Shown in pieces: positions 1 through 7,458 of a stretch of DNA of 10,759 bases. Each line of letters opens with the position of its first letter. The first letter of the stretch is position 1. A model generated the notes under the pieces. That model did not search any database. It was not told the DNA's origin and was given only the letters and a program-made list of their open reading frames with translations. Source of the DNA: an uncultured Bacilli bacterium. Lineage in GTDB: Bacteria; Bacillota_I; Bacilli_A; RF39; UBA660. The DNA lies in assembly GCA_910579535.1 (NCBI GenBank), contig CAJTUR010000015.1, forward strand, positions 1-10,759, read 5' to 3'. Both the position numbers and the translations under genes were made by a program.

Positions 1-13
1 TTTTATTTTTAAT

Positions 14-2338
14 TTATAAATCAAATTGAGAATTATAAAGTTCTGCATAAAAACCATTTTGAGAAATTAACGCATCATGATTACCTGTTTCAATAATATT
101 TCCATCTTTCATCACGAGAATTAAATCAGCATTCTTAATAGTGGACAAACGATGAGCAATAATAAACGAAGTTCTTCCTTTCATCAGTTCATCCATGGCT
201 TTTTGAACCAATTCTTCTGTTCTCGTATCCACATTACTCGTGGCTTCATCTAAAATCAAAAATGGCGCATCTTCAATCATCCCTCGAGCAATTGTAAGAA
301 GTTGTCTTTGTCCTGCTGAAACAGAGTCATTATCTCCAATTTCAGTATCATAGCCCTTAGGTAAAGTTTTAATAAAATGATCTAAACCCACTGTTTTACA
401 AACCTCTTTAATTCGTTCATCGCTTACATTTTCACGATTATAAATAATATTTTCTTTAACCGTTCCATTAAAAAGCCACGTATCTTGCAAAACCATCGTA
501 AAAAGTTGATGAATATTTTCTCTAGAAAGCGTATGAGTATCCACACCATCAATCTTAATACTTCCAGAATCAATATCATAAAAACGCATTAATAAATTAA
601 CCATCGTGGTTTTACCAGCTCCAGTAGGTCCAACAATCGCAATCTTTTGCCCCGATTTTGCTTTAGCACTAAAATTACGAATAGTAGGCTCTTCATTTCC
701 TTCATATTTAAAAACAACTTGATTAAATTCAATATTTCCTTTAACATCCTTTTTTTCTAAATAAACTTTTGACGTTTCTTCACGCATTTCTTTCTCATCT
801 AAGATTTCAAAAACACGTTCACTAGCAGCAGCTGTTGATTGTAAACTGGTCATGGCCTGAGCCATCTGAGATAATGGAGAAGTAAACAAACGCACATAGG
901 AAATAAAGGCAACAATGACTCCAAAACTAATTTTACCATTCATCGTTAATAATGCTCCAACAATACAAACAGCTACATAACCAAAATTTCCAATAAAATT
1001 CATCATAGGCATCATTAAACCTGATAAAAATTGACTTTTCCAATTGGCGTGGTACATCTTTTCATTCAAAGCGTTAAACTTTTCATCTGTTATTTTTTTA
1101 CCATTATATGCCTTTATAACATTTAATCCTGAATAGACCTCCTCAATATGCCCATTTAAAAGACCTAACTCTTCTTGTTTCTCTGTAAAATATTTTTGTG
1201 ATTTAGATAAAACTAAAAACATAAAAATAAATCCAATTAAACTAGAAACAATAGCAGTAATGGCCATAATCCAGTTAGTAATAAACATCATTAAAATCGT
1301 TCCGAGAAATAAAGTAAGCGCACTAACAAGTGTAGACAAAGATTGATTCATCGACTGGGCAACCGTATCAATATCATTGGTCACTCTTGATAAAATATCC
1401 CCAGTTTGATTACGATCAAAATAAGAAAGAGGAAGCTTATTTATTTTTTTAGAAATACGACTTCGAAGTCCTTTCGCAAATCCATTAGAAACAATCGTCA
1501 TTGAAATAGATTCAACATAAGTAAAAATAGCACTTAAAATTAAAATAATAGCAACAGTAAACGCTATGTTCTTAATTTTTTCAATATCCATAAAAGGTTC
1601 AACAATTTTTTGGATGCTTTCAGGGGCTTCATCTATTTTTTTATAAACATCTTGAATCGTTGCTTTTTCATCTAAATCACTTATCAAATTTAAAAATTCC
1701 GCTTGATCTACTTTAGAAATAACCGTTTTATCATATGAAATTTCATCAAACAACACTTCCGCTATTGAATTTGGAATAACCATTTTTTGCTGATTTAATC
1801 CATTTAAAAAAACTATTTTTTCATCTTTTGAAATAAAAACAGATTCATAAGTACTATCTGACAAAAGAGCTCTTTGTAAATTTATTGACAACCCCATAAA
1901 TAAAGTCATCCCTTCATTAGGTTGCTGAGAAATCATAGTTAAAAATTCTTTTAAACTTTGCTTCTCTTCTTTGCTAATACCTTCACCAGTCAAAAGAGAT
2001 TGTATCTTCTTTTCACTTAAATCAGGAGCGATCAAAGTAGGCAGTTTTTTACTTAACTCTTCTTCTGAAACTTTCAAAGTAATTTGCTCGGTTAAAGAAC
2101 TCAAGGCTTCTTTATTAACGACTAGCCCTTCGGAAATTTTATCTGTTAAATCCGATAAAATATTTGGTGTAAAAATAGTGAGAATTGAACCTAAAGCGGC
2201 CAAAACAAGAGCAAGAGTAATTAAAAGACGAAAACTTCTTAACTCATGAAGTAATCTTTTAATTGCTCCTTTAAAATCTTTAGCTTTTTCAATAGATGCA
2301 CTACCTGGTCCATGACCTCCTCTTCCTCTATTTGCCAC
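14..2338 (-). CDS. ABC exporter half-transporter, catalytically competent subunit with large extracytoplasmic insertion
   Basis: A 774-aa fused permease-ATPase of the multidrug/lipid exporter type, in the inner membrane. TM1 is at about residues 37-57, TM2 at about 258-280, and further TM segments run to about 485. In the ATPase domain I see Walker A GPTGAGKT (570-577), Q-loop Gln618, signature VSAGQ (673-677, deviating from LSGGQ), Walker B LILDE with catalytic Glu698, and H-loop His729. Usual family length is about 580-620 aa; the excess is a hydrophilic insertion at about 62-250 between TM1 and TM2. The N-terminus is Gly/Arg-rich (RGRGGHGPG). The start is GTG: an AAAGGAGGAG ribosome binding site lies 7 nt upstream, inside the end of the preceding ABC gene, which it overlaps by 11 nt. 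It should heterodimerise with that neighbour, supplying the intact Glu and His and the degenerate signature. The substrate cannot be read from sequence. Confidence 0.93.
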   Translation of the reverse strand: MANRGRGGHGPGSASIEKAKDFKGAIKRLLHELRSFRLLITLALVLAALGSILTIFTPNILSDLTDKISEGLVVNKEALSSLTEQITLKVSEEELSKKLPTLIAPDLSEKKIQSLLTGEGISKEEKQSLKEFLTMISQQPNEGMTLFMGLSINLQRALLSDSTYESVFISKDEKIVFLNGLNQQKMVIPNSIAEVLFDEISYDKTVISKVDQAEFLNLISDLDEKATIQDVYKKIDEAPESIQKIVEPFMDIEKIKNIAFTVAIILILSAIFTYVESISMTIVSNGFAKGLRSRISKKINKLPLSYFDRNQTGDILSRVTNDIDTVAQSMNQSLSTLVSALTLFLGTILMMFITNWIMAITAIVSSLIGFIFMFLVLSKSQKYFTEKQEELGLLNGHIEEVYSGLNVIKAYNGKKITDEKFNALNEKMYHANWKSQFLSGLMMPMMNFIGNFGYVAVCIVGALLTMNGKISFGVIVAFISYVRLFTSPLSQMAQAMTSLQSTAAASERVFEILDEKEMREETSKVYLEKKDVKGNIEFNQVVFKYEGNEEPTIRNFSAKAKSGQKIAIVGPTGAGKTTMVNLLMRFYDIDSGSIKIDGVDTHTLSRENIHQLFTMVLQDTWLFNGTVKENIIYNRENVSDERIKEVCKTVGLDHFIKTLPKGYDTEIGDNDSVSAGQRQLLTIARGMIEDAPFLILDEATSNVDTRTEELVQKAMDELMKGRTSFIIAHRLSTIKNADLILVMKDGNIIETGNHDALISQNGFYAELYNSQFDL

Positions 2339-4088
2339 TTTCTAACTCCTCCTTTGATAATTGAGATAAAGCAATTTGCTTATACACCTCACAAGTTTTA
2401 AGTAATTCCTTATGTGTTCCCATTCCAACACATTCTCCATTATCTAAAACCATAATCTTATCGGCATTCATAATCGTTCCAATTCTTTGTGCAACAATCA
2501 AACTCGTCGCCTCTTTTGTGTGTTCCTTTAACGCCTTACGTAATACCGAATCCGTTTTATAATCCAGTGCTGAAAAAGAATCATCAAAAATATAAATTTC
2601 TGGATTTCTTGCAATAGCTCTAGCTATACTTAATCTTTGTTTTTGACCCCCAGAAACATTCGTTCCACCACTTGCCAAATGGGTTTCATACTTTTGATCC
2701 ATTTTTAATACAAAATCTTCTCCTTGGGCAATACGAATGGCTTCCTGAATACTCTCTTCTGTTTTTTCTAAAATACTTTCACCAAAACCAACGTTTTCTA
2801 AAACCGTTCCATTAAAAATAACCGCTTTTTGAGGGACATACCCTAACTTATTATATAAATGTTCTAATTTATAATCACAAACATTCACCCCATCTACTAA
2901 GACTTCACCTTCTGTTGCATCATAAAATCTTGGTACCAAATTAATAAGCGTGGATTTTCCACTTCCCGTTGATCCAATAAAGGCAATGGTTTCACCTTTG
3001 TTAACTTTAAAACTAATATTTTTAAGCAAATACTCTTCTGCATCAGGATATTTAAATGAAACATTTTTAAACTCAACGGTGCCTTTCTCTTTTGTCTCTC
3101 CATCAAAATGACCATCTTGAACACTCACCTTTGTTTCTAAAACTTCATTAATACGAGTAGCAGACACTTGAGCTCTTGGTAACATCATAAAAATCATCGC
3201 CAACATCAAAAATGACATAATCACTTGCATTGCATAAGAAGAAAAAACCACCATATCACCAAACAAACCAATTTTATCCACCATAAAAGCATCGCGAATT
3301 AAATACGCACCAATAAAATAAATAACTAATGTTAAAGAATTCATAATTAAATACATAACAGGAGATAAAAAGGCAAATTTTTTCTGATTATACAATTGTT
3401 GATTCGTTAACTTTGTGTTCACAGATTCAAATTTTTCTTCTTGATAACGTTCAGCATTAAAAGCACGTACCACACGAATCCCTGTTAAATGTTCTCGAAT
3501 CACACCATTTACTTGATCAATTAATTTTTGAACAATTTTAAATTTTGGTAAAATAAGAATCATCAGTGTTCCAATAACGGATAAAAGAATTAAAACCGCT
3601 ACCGCTGTCACAGCACTCCATTGCCAACTTTTATTTAATATTTTCGTAATCGCCCAAATAGCGGTCACTGGAGCTTTAATCAAAAGTTGTAATCCCATAC
3701 TAATAAGCATTTCAATTTGAGTAATATCATTCGTTGTTCTCGTAATTAAACTATCGGTCTTAAATTGTTTAATTTCGTGAATTGATAAATTTTCTACCTT
3801 TTCAAAAATTCTTTTACGTAATTTTAATGAATAAGAACTAGACAAATGAGAAACAAAATAACCAACAATAATCGCTGAAGTTAAACTTCCTAAAGCACAC
3901 AAAAGCATCAAAGCACCATTTTTGATAATCTCTTGCATTTCACTTCCTTCCGTTTGAACCAATTTTGTAATTTCTGACATAAAATCTGGCATCTTTAATT
4001 CTAACCAAACTTGAGCAAGAATTAATATAAAACTAGTAAGAACCAAACCCCATTCTTTTTTTGTAAAATTTTTTAATAATTTGATCAT
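2328..4088 (-). CDS. ABC exporter half-transporter, degenerate-site subunit
   Basis: A 586-aa permease-ATPase of normal half-exporter length, inner membrane. Hydrophobic segments cover about residues 14-30, 58-80, 130-180 and 245-300; the ATPase domain follows from about 337. Motifs: Walker A GSTGSGKST (372-380), Q-loop Gln420, canonical signature VSGGQ (478-482), Walker B IFDD with Asp503 where most ABC proteins have the catalytic Glu, and Gln534 in place of the H-loop His (IVAQRI). This Asp/Gln pair is known from the regulatory half of heterodimeric exporters such as TM287/288, LmrCD and BmrCD, so the protein should be the partner of the adjacent 774-aa subunit. ATG start with AAAGGAG 6 nt upstream. 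Its ATG overlaps the TGA of the MarR gene (ATGA), implying coupled translation and co-regulation by that repressor. Probable role: efflux of a drug, lipid or peptide; substrate unknown. Confidence 0.93.
   Translation of the reverse strand: MIKLLKNFTKKEWGLVLTSFILILAQVWLELKMPDFMSEITKLVQTEGSEMQEIIKNGALMLLCALGSLTSAIIVGYFVSHLSSSYSLKLRKRIFEKVENLSIHEIKQFKTDSLITRTTNDITQIEMLISMGLQLLIKAPVTAIWAITKILNKSWQWSAVTAVAVLILLSVIGTLMILILPKFKIVQKLIDQVNGVIREHLTGIRVVRAFNAERYQEEKFESVNTKLTNQQLYNQKKFAFLSPVMYLIMNSLTLVIYFIGAYLIRDAFMVDKIGLFGDMVVFSSYAMQVIMSFLMLAMIFMMLPRAQVSATRINEVLETKVSVQDGHFDGETKEKGTVEFKNVSFKYPDAEEYLLKNISFKVNKGETIAFIGSTGSGKSTLINLVPRFYDATEGEVLVDGVNVCDYKLEHLYNKLGYVPQKAVIFNGTVLENVGFGESILEKTEESIQEAIRIAQGEDFVLKMDQKYETHLASGGTNVSGGQKQRLSIARAIARNPEIYIFDDSFSALDYKTDSVLRKALKEHTKEATSLIVAQRIGTIMNADKIMVLDNGECVGMGTHKELLKTCEVYKQIALSQLSKEELESGK
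2346..2355 (-). promoter_or_regulatory. Ribosome binding site for the 774-aa ABC subunit
   Basis: AAAGGAGGAG on the minus strand, ending 7 nt before the GTG at 2338-2336. It fixes the GTG start and lies within the last codons of the upstream ABC gene, so the two subunits are probably translationally coupled. Confidence 0.85.
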
Positions 4089-4546
4089 AAATTACTCCTT
4101 TCTTGAATGGCACAAGCGATATTTTCTTGCATTTTTTTAATCAACATTAAAAAAATTTCCAAGTCATTCTCACTTAAACCTTTTTTTAATAGATTCTCTA
4201 AAGCCTCTATTTTTTCTTGACTCTCAAAAAAAATCTTCTCTGCTTTTGGATGAAGCAAAATTTGTTTTTTTCGCGTATCCCCTAAGTAATTAATTCTTTG
4301 AATCAATTCATTTTTTTCCATTGTTTTTAATACACCTGAAACCGTTGCTCTTCTCAAATTTAAAACGTGTTCTAAATCTCTTTGAAAAATCGTTTTTTCT
4401 TTATTTTTCAAAATAAAATCCACAATTTGCATTTGAGTTGGAGTAAAAACAGAAGCATCTTTAAAAATTTGACAATCTTTAACTAATAATCGAAAGATAA
4501 AATGGTCTAAATTTTTTATTTCATAAACTAATTTAAAATCTCCCAT
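4085..4546 (-). CDS. MarR-family winged-helix transcriptional regulator
   Basis: A 153-aa cytosolic protein of standard MarR size. Helical dimerisation segments lie at both ends (about 5-30 and 103-150). The helix-turn-helix is at about 54-77, with a recognition helix around LRRATVSGVLKTME. The beta wing follows at about 83-100 and includes the family's D-x-R-K signature (Asp90, Arg92, Lys93). MarR proteins bind palindromic operators as dimers and release DNA on binding small phenolic or drug-like ligands. As first gene of the operon with the two ABC subunits, it most likely represses its own promoter and controls the exporter. A sigma-A promoter and a candidate operator lie directly upstream, facing a divergent promoter for the 506-aa membrane protein that it might also control. 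ATG start, with AAGGG 4 nt upstream and AAAAGGA slightly further. Confidence 0.92.
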   Translation of the reverse strand: MGDFKLVYEIKNLDHFIFRLLVKDCQIFKDASVFTPTQMQIVDFILKNKEKTIFQRDLEHVLNLRRATVSGVLKTMEKNELIQRINYLGDTRKKQILLHPKAEKIFFESQEKIEALENLLKKGLSENDLEIFLMLIKKMQENIACAIQERSNL

Positions 4547-4576
4547 ATAGCCCTTTCCTTTTCATTGCCATGTTAC

Positions 4577-4605
4577 AATATATGCTAAAATAAAATAATT
4601 GTCAA
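4577..4605 (-). promoter_or_regulatory. Sigma-A promoter of the marR-ABC operon
   Basis: On the minus strand, -35 TTGACA (4605-4600), a 17-nt spacer and -10 TATATT (4582-4577). This is a near-consensus match placed about 30 nt upstream of the MarR start codon. Confidence 0.85.
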
Positions 4606-4618
4606 TAACCTAACAATT
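4597..4618. promoter_or_regulatory. Candidate operator (inverted repeat over the -35 box)
   Basis: AATTGT - 10 nt - ACAATT, a 22-bp imperfect dyad covering the -35 hexamer of the marR promoter. Position and size suit binding by a MarR dimer and autorepression. The arms are AT-rich and only 6 bp, so it could be chance. Confidence 0.4.
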
Positions 4619-4681
4619 TTTTTCACTTTGTTTTCACAATTCAGCAAGTTTCTCTATTTTTTCTTTTTTAAATACCATAAT

Positions 4682-4710
4682 TTGACAAAAACATGAAAAA
4701 AAGATAGTAT
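4682..4710 (+). promoter_or_regulatory. Sigma-A promoter of the DUF975/CmpB-like gene
   Basis: -35 TTGACA (4682-4687), 17-nt spacer, -10 TAGTAT (4705-4710). It is divergent from the marR promoter; the two -35 boxes are 76 bp apart. Transcription should begin near 4717. Confidence 0.8.
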
Positions 4711-4719
4711 TTTACTAAT

Positions 4720-4735
4720 AACATTTTCTAATGTT
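4720..4735 (+). promoter_or_regulatory. Inverted repeat in the leader of the DUF975/CmpB-like gene
   Basis: AACATT - TTCT - AATGTT, a perfect 6-bp dyad located at about +4 to +19 of the predicted transcript and 2 nt before the GAGG ribosome binding site (4738-4741). It could be an operator or a small leader hairpin limiting ribosome access. Short and AT-rich, so function is uncertain. Confidence 0.35.
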
Positions 4736-4749
4736 TTGAGGTACCGAAA

Positions 4750-6270
4750 ATGAGAAGTAGAAAAGAATTAAAAAAAGAATCCAAAAAAATTTTTAAAAGA
4801 AATTACTGGCGTATCCTTGCTGTATCCTTTTTTATCGCTTTTATGGTAGGAAACTTAAACATGAATACTTCAAAATCTGTTCACAGTAATATTGATAGAA
4901 TAACCAGTTCTACCACAGAAACATTTGAACCTTTAACCTTTAGTTTTACCAAAAAAATATTAAATAAATTTAAAGAAAATAAGAATGCATATAAACCCAC
5001 TCGAGGATTGTTAGCCAACTTATTTAACAATTTAACTTCTTCTGAAAATTTTATATCGGGTCTATTAAACTCTTTAAATCAACTTTTGTTTCATGAAAAA
5101 TTAAAAAATGGACTCATCATTCTTTTAGGTGCCCTTCTATCTTTTTTATATTGGCTATTTATAAAAAACGCTTTGTACGTATGTGAAGCAAGATTTTTTT
5201 TAGAAAATCATAATTATGGAAAAACCAATTTCAAAAGAGCACTCTTACCCCTTCGTATAAAAAAGAACACAAAAATCATTAAAACAATGTTCAAAGCCTT
5301 TATAGTTGAAATACTTTGGTTAGTCACTATAATTGGATTCTTTATAAAATACTACGCTTATAGAATGGTTCCTTATATACTCGCTGAAAACCCTGATATC
5401 AAAAGTCAAGACGTTTTAGAACTTTCTGAAAATATGATGAAAAATCATAAATTTGATCTATTTAAACTAGACCTTTCTTTTATCGGTTACCAAATACTTG
5501 ATGTCCTAACCTTCCATCTTTTTGGAATTCTTTTTTTAAACCCATTAAAAAATTGTGTTTACGCTGAATATTATATGGATTTAAGAAAATGGGCTAAAGA
5601 AAATAAAATTAAAAACAGTGATTTATTAAAAGATCATTTATTAGATAAAACAGGTGAAAAATACCCAAGCCATCAATACCTATATAAAGAAACAAATCAT
5701 AAATGGTTAAATACGGATTACAATAAAAATTATACCCCCTCTTCTTACATTCTAATGTTTTTTACAGCTAGTATGATCGGTTGGTTTTGGGAAGTGGGCC
5801 TTCATTTATTTCAATATGGTGAATTTGTTAATCGTGGAACCCTTCATGGTCCTTGGATTCAAATTTATGGTTTCGGAGTTGTCTTCTTACTGATTAGTTT
5901 AAAAAAGATTCGCAATCGTCCTATTTTAACCTTTATCTCAACAATTATTCTATGTGGCATTATTGAATACGCTACCAGTTGGTATTTAGAAGTTTTTAAT
6001 GGCATGCGCTACTGGGATTACGATGACTTTTTCTTAAACATTCATGGTCGAATTTGTTTAGAAGGTTTACTAGCTTTTGGTATGGGCGGATGCGCGTTTA
6101 TTTATTTTGGAGCCCCTTTTCTCGAAAGCCTTTATAATAAAATTAAACCTCAAATAAAAAAAATAATTTGCATTATTTTAATTATAATCTTCTCAATAGA
6201 CTTTGTTTATTCAAGTCAATTTCCCAATCAAGGAGAAGGCATCTCCCAAAACATACAACAAAAAAACTAA
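4750..6270 (+). CDS. DUF975 / CmpB-like (PF06541) fusion integral membrane protein
   Basis: A 506-aa polytopic membrane protein. Residues 1-280 look like DUF975: a basic opening (RSRKELKKESKK), TM at about 20-35, 120-138, 183-203 and 243-265, and the typical stretch VPYILAENP...SENMMKNHKFDLFKLDLSFIG. Residues 330-465 match the family called putative ABC-transporter type IV (CmpB-like): GWFWEVG (344-350), NRGTLHGPW (361-369), then IYGFG, IEYATSWYLE (405-414), YWDYDD (421-426), LNIHGRICLEG (429-439). A last hydrophobic helix lies at about 471-488, followed by a polar tail. Despite the family name it has no ATPase domain and no proven transport function. ATG start with GAGG 8 nt upstream. It is divergent from the marR-exporter operon and converges on the WXG-like operon with a 4-nt overlap. 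Role unknown; envelope function is inferred. Confidence 0.85.
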   Translation: MRSRKELKKESKKIFKRNYWRILAVSFFIAFMVGNLNMNTSKSVHSNIDRITSSTTETFEPLTFSFTKKILNKFKENKNAYKPTRGLLANLFNNLTSSENFISGLLNSLNQLLFHEKLKNGLIILLGALLSFLYWLFIKNALYVCEARFFLENHNYGKTNFKRALLPLRIKKNTKIIKTMFKAFIVEILWLVTIIGFFIKYYAYRMVPYILAENPDIKSQDVLELSENMMKNHKFDLFKLDLSFIGYQILDVLTFHLFGILFLNPLKNCVYAEYYMDLRKWAKENKIKNSDLLKDHLLDKTGEKYPSHQYLYKETNHKWLNTDYNKNYTPSSYILMFFTASMIGWFWEVGLHLFQYGEFVNRGTLHGPWIQIYGFGVVFLLISLKKIRNRPILTFISTIILCGIIEYATSWYLEVFNGMRYWDYDDFFLNIHGRICLEGLLAFGMGGCAFIYFGAPFLESLYNKIKPQIKKIICIILIIIFSIDFVYSSQFPNQGEGISQNIQQKN

Positions 6271-6512
6271 CATTTATTATTAACCATTGGAATAACTAAG
6301 GTGTTTAATTCTTGATTAATAAAAGAAATATCTTTTTTTAATTTTTGAAAGTCTTCTTCTTCTACAATTTTTTGATCAATTAATAAGGTTTGTTTCAATA
6401 AACTTTCAAGTTCATGAATACTCATGCTTAATTGATTCATTTTATTTCTTATGCTTCCCAAATTTTTTCTTAAATTTTGGTATTTTATCCTTCTTAAATA
6501 TTCTTCATTCAT
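6267..6512 (-). CDS. Small helical-hairpin protein, ESX/Lap-like (last gene of the WXG-like operon)
   Basis: An 81-aa, highly charged protein with two predicted amphipathic helices (about residues 3-47 and 53-73), separated by an acidic turn (EEED, 51-54), and no signal peptide or TM. Heptad-like spacing of Leu/Ile suggests coiled-coil pairing. It lacks a WXG motif. Size, architecture and position next to WXG-like genes recall the small helical partner proteins (Lap proteins) that accompany LXG effectors of type VII secretion, but I do not recognise the exact family. ATG start with AGGA 8 nt upstream, inside the last codons of the preceding gene, whose stop is only 2 nt away. The TAG stop overlaps the end of the convergent membrane-protein gene. 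The final residue is a lone Cys. Confidence 0.7.
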   Translation of the reverse strand: MNEEYLRRIKYQNLRKNLGSIRNKMNQLSMSIHELESLLKQTLLIDQKIVEEEDFQKLKKDISFINQELNTLVIPMVNNKC

Positions 6513-6514
6513 CT

Positions 6515-6811
6515 TTATTTTCCTATCTGTTCAAAAGACTTAACAACATTTGAAGCTGTATCATTGTAATGGGTTAAAGTTTTTTCTAAAACAACTTGAT
6601 AACCATAATTAATGCGATTAATAGTACGATTTTTATTTTTAATCTCTAAATTTAAATTTTCAAAACTTTTTTTATTCTTAGTGTCAAAAAAATAAAGAAG
6701 TTCCCGCATATATTTTTCAATTTCTTCTAAGTCTAAATCTAATGCATTTTTATACATCCTTACTTTTTTTATACTTAATTCAAGTTGTTCATTATTAATA
6801 AAACTTTCCAT
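6515..6811 (-). CDS. WXG100-sized helical protein without the Trp motif
   Basis: A 98-aa cytosolic protein of the length typical of WXG100 proteins, built of two long helices (about 8-41 and 50-94). The break at about 42-49 (FDTKNKKS followed by Phe50) falls where WXG proteins have W-x-G; the aromatic there is Phe42. No signal peptide or TM. I read it as a divergent ESX-fold partner that would dimerise with a neighbouring product; this is a structural guess. The ATG overlaps the stop of the upstream gene (TAATG), and its AGGTGAG ribosome binding site lies in that gene's last codons, so translation is almost certainly coupled. Confidence 0.72.
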   Translation of the reverse strand: MESFINNEQLELSIKKVRMYKNALDLDLEEIEKYMRELLYFFDTKNKKSFENLNLEIKNKNRTINRINYGYQVVLEKTLTHYNDTASNVVKSFEQIGK

Positions 6812-7380
6812 TAAATCTCACCTAAATAATCATTTAAATCATTTTCTTTAACATATTGTATCTGAATTCTACTCAGTTTCAATTTTAGATTTTGTTCGAT
6901 TTCTTCAATCGTTTTTATTTTAGCCTTAAACACGTCTTTTATACTTTTAATTGCATTAAAATCATCAATTAAAATTTGTTGTTCATTGTCTAAATATTTT
7001 TTTTCTTCTATGCAAAAAGACAAATCCAAATTTTGATAGAGACGAATTGTTTTTTGGAGTGTTAATAAAACCGAATCAATTTTTTGAGTAGTCCGATTTT
7101 TCAATTCCAAATCAAAAGAGATTTTATCTCCTATTTCTTCATATCTTTTAATAAAATAATTATAAACTCCTGTAATTTCTTTTAACTCTTCTTGCATAAT
7201 TTCTACATCTAAACGATCATTTTTAATTTCTTCTAAAAATTTTTCAGAATGCGCATCATGCCAAATCGATTCTACTTGATTCAATTCATGATACAAATCT
7301 CGAACATCTTTTTCATATGTTTCTAAAGCTTGAAGAAGTAAAGTCAATTGATGTTTTAAATTGGATACTTGAACTTGCAT
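6811..7380 (-). CDS. WXG-like coiled-coil protein (W-x-D turn), probable type VII secretion partner
   Basis: A 189-aa, almost wholly helical protein with no signal peptide or TM. Residues 1-95 resemble a WXG100 unit: a helix, a turn at Trp40 (IWHDAHSEKF, so W-x-D with a Phe 8 residues later) and a second helix. Residues about 95-180 form another long helical section rich in Lys/Glu/Ile/Leu. The start is the ATG at 7380: AGGTGA lies 5 nt before it, whereas an in-frame GTG 9 nt further upstream falls inside that ribosome binding site. The gene follows the 214-aa WXG-like gene after a 74-nt gap containing two hairpins, and overlaps the next gene as TAATG. Probable role: adaptor or co-secreted partner of the first gene's product; family assignment is by motif and context only. 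Confidence 0.75.
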   Translation of the reverse strand: MQVQVSNLKHQLTLLLQALETYEKDVRDLYHELNQVESIWHDAHSEKFLEEIKNDRLDVEIMQEELKEITGVYNYFIKRYEEIGDKISFDLELKNRTTQKIDSVLLTLQKTIRLYQNLDLSFCIEEKKYLDNEQQILIDDFNAIKSIKDVFKAKIKTIEEIEQNLKLKLSRIQIQYVKENDLNDYLGEI

Positions 7381-7385
7381 TAAAC

Positions 7386-7391
7386 TCACCT
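7386..7391 (-). promoter_or_regulatory. Ribosome binding site deciding the start of the 189-aa protein
   Basis: AGGTGA on the minus strand, 5 nt before the ATG at 7380-7378. The in-frame GTG at 7389-7387 is part of this site and so cannot be the start. The same AGGTGA arrangement precedes the 98-aa gene. Confidence 0.75.
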
Positions 7392-7411
7392 AATTTTTCC
7401 CTAGTATAGAA

Positions 7412-7433
7412 AAAATACGATTCGACGTATTTT
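7412..7433 (-). terminator. Terminator-like hairpin inside the WXG-like operon
   Basis: Perfect 8-bp dyad AAAATACG / CGTATTTT with a 6-nt loop. On the minus strand it ends in a run of six T, four of them within the stem. The stem is weak and the free T-tract short, so partial termination or 3'-end protection is more likely than full termination. Confidence 0.5.
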
Positions 7434-7440
7434 CCTAATA

Positions 7441-7458
7441 TTAAGAAAAAATTCTTAA
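7441..7458 (-). repeat. Hairpin overlapping the stop codon of the 214-aa gene
   Basis: TTAAGAA - 4 nt - TTCTTAA, a perfect 7-bp dyad that includes the TAA stop (7457-7455). It is stacked directly before the terminator-like hairpin and could stabilise the 3' end of the first cistron. Confidence 0.5.

Noticed and set aside
1971..2249. 92-codon plus-strand ORF antisense to the 774-aa ABC gene
   Set aside because: It lies wholly within a well-supported ABC gene on the other strand, has low-complexity residues and no ribosome binding site.
2897..3124. 75-codon minus-strand ORF inside the 586-aa ABC gene
   Set aside because: Alternate frame of the ATPase domain, whose motifs are intact in the main frame.
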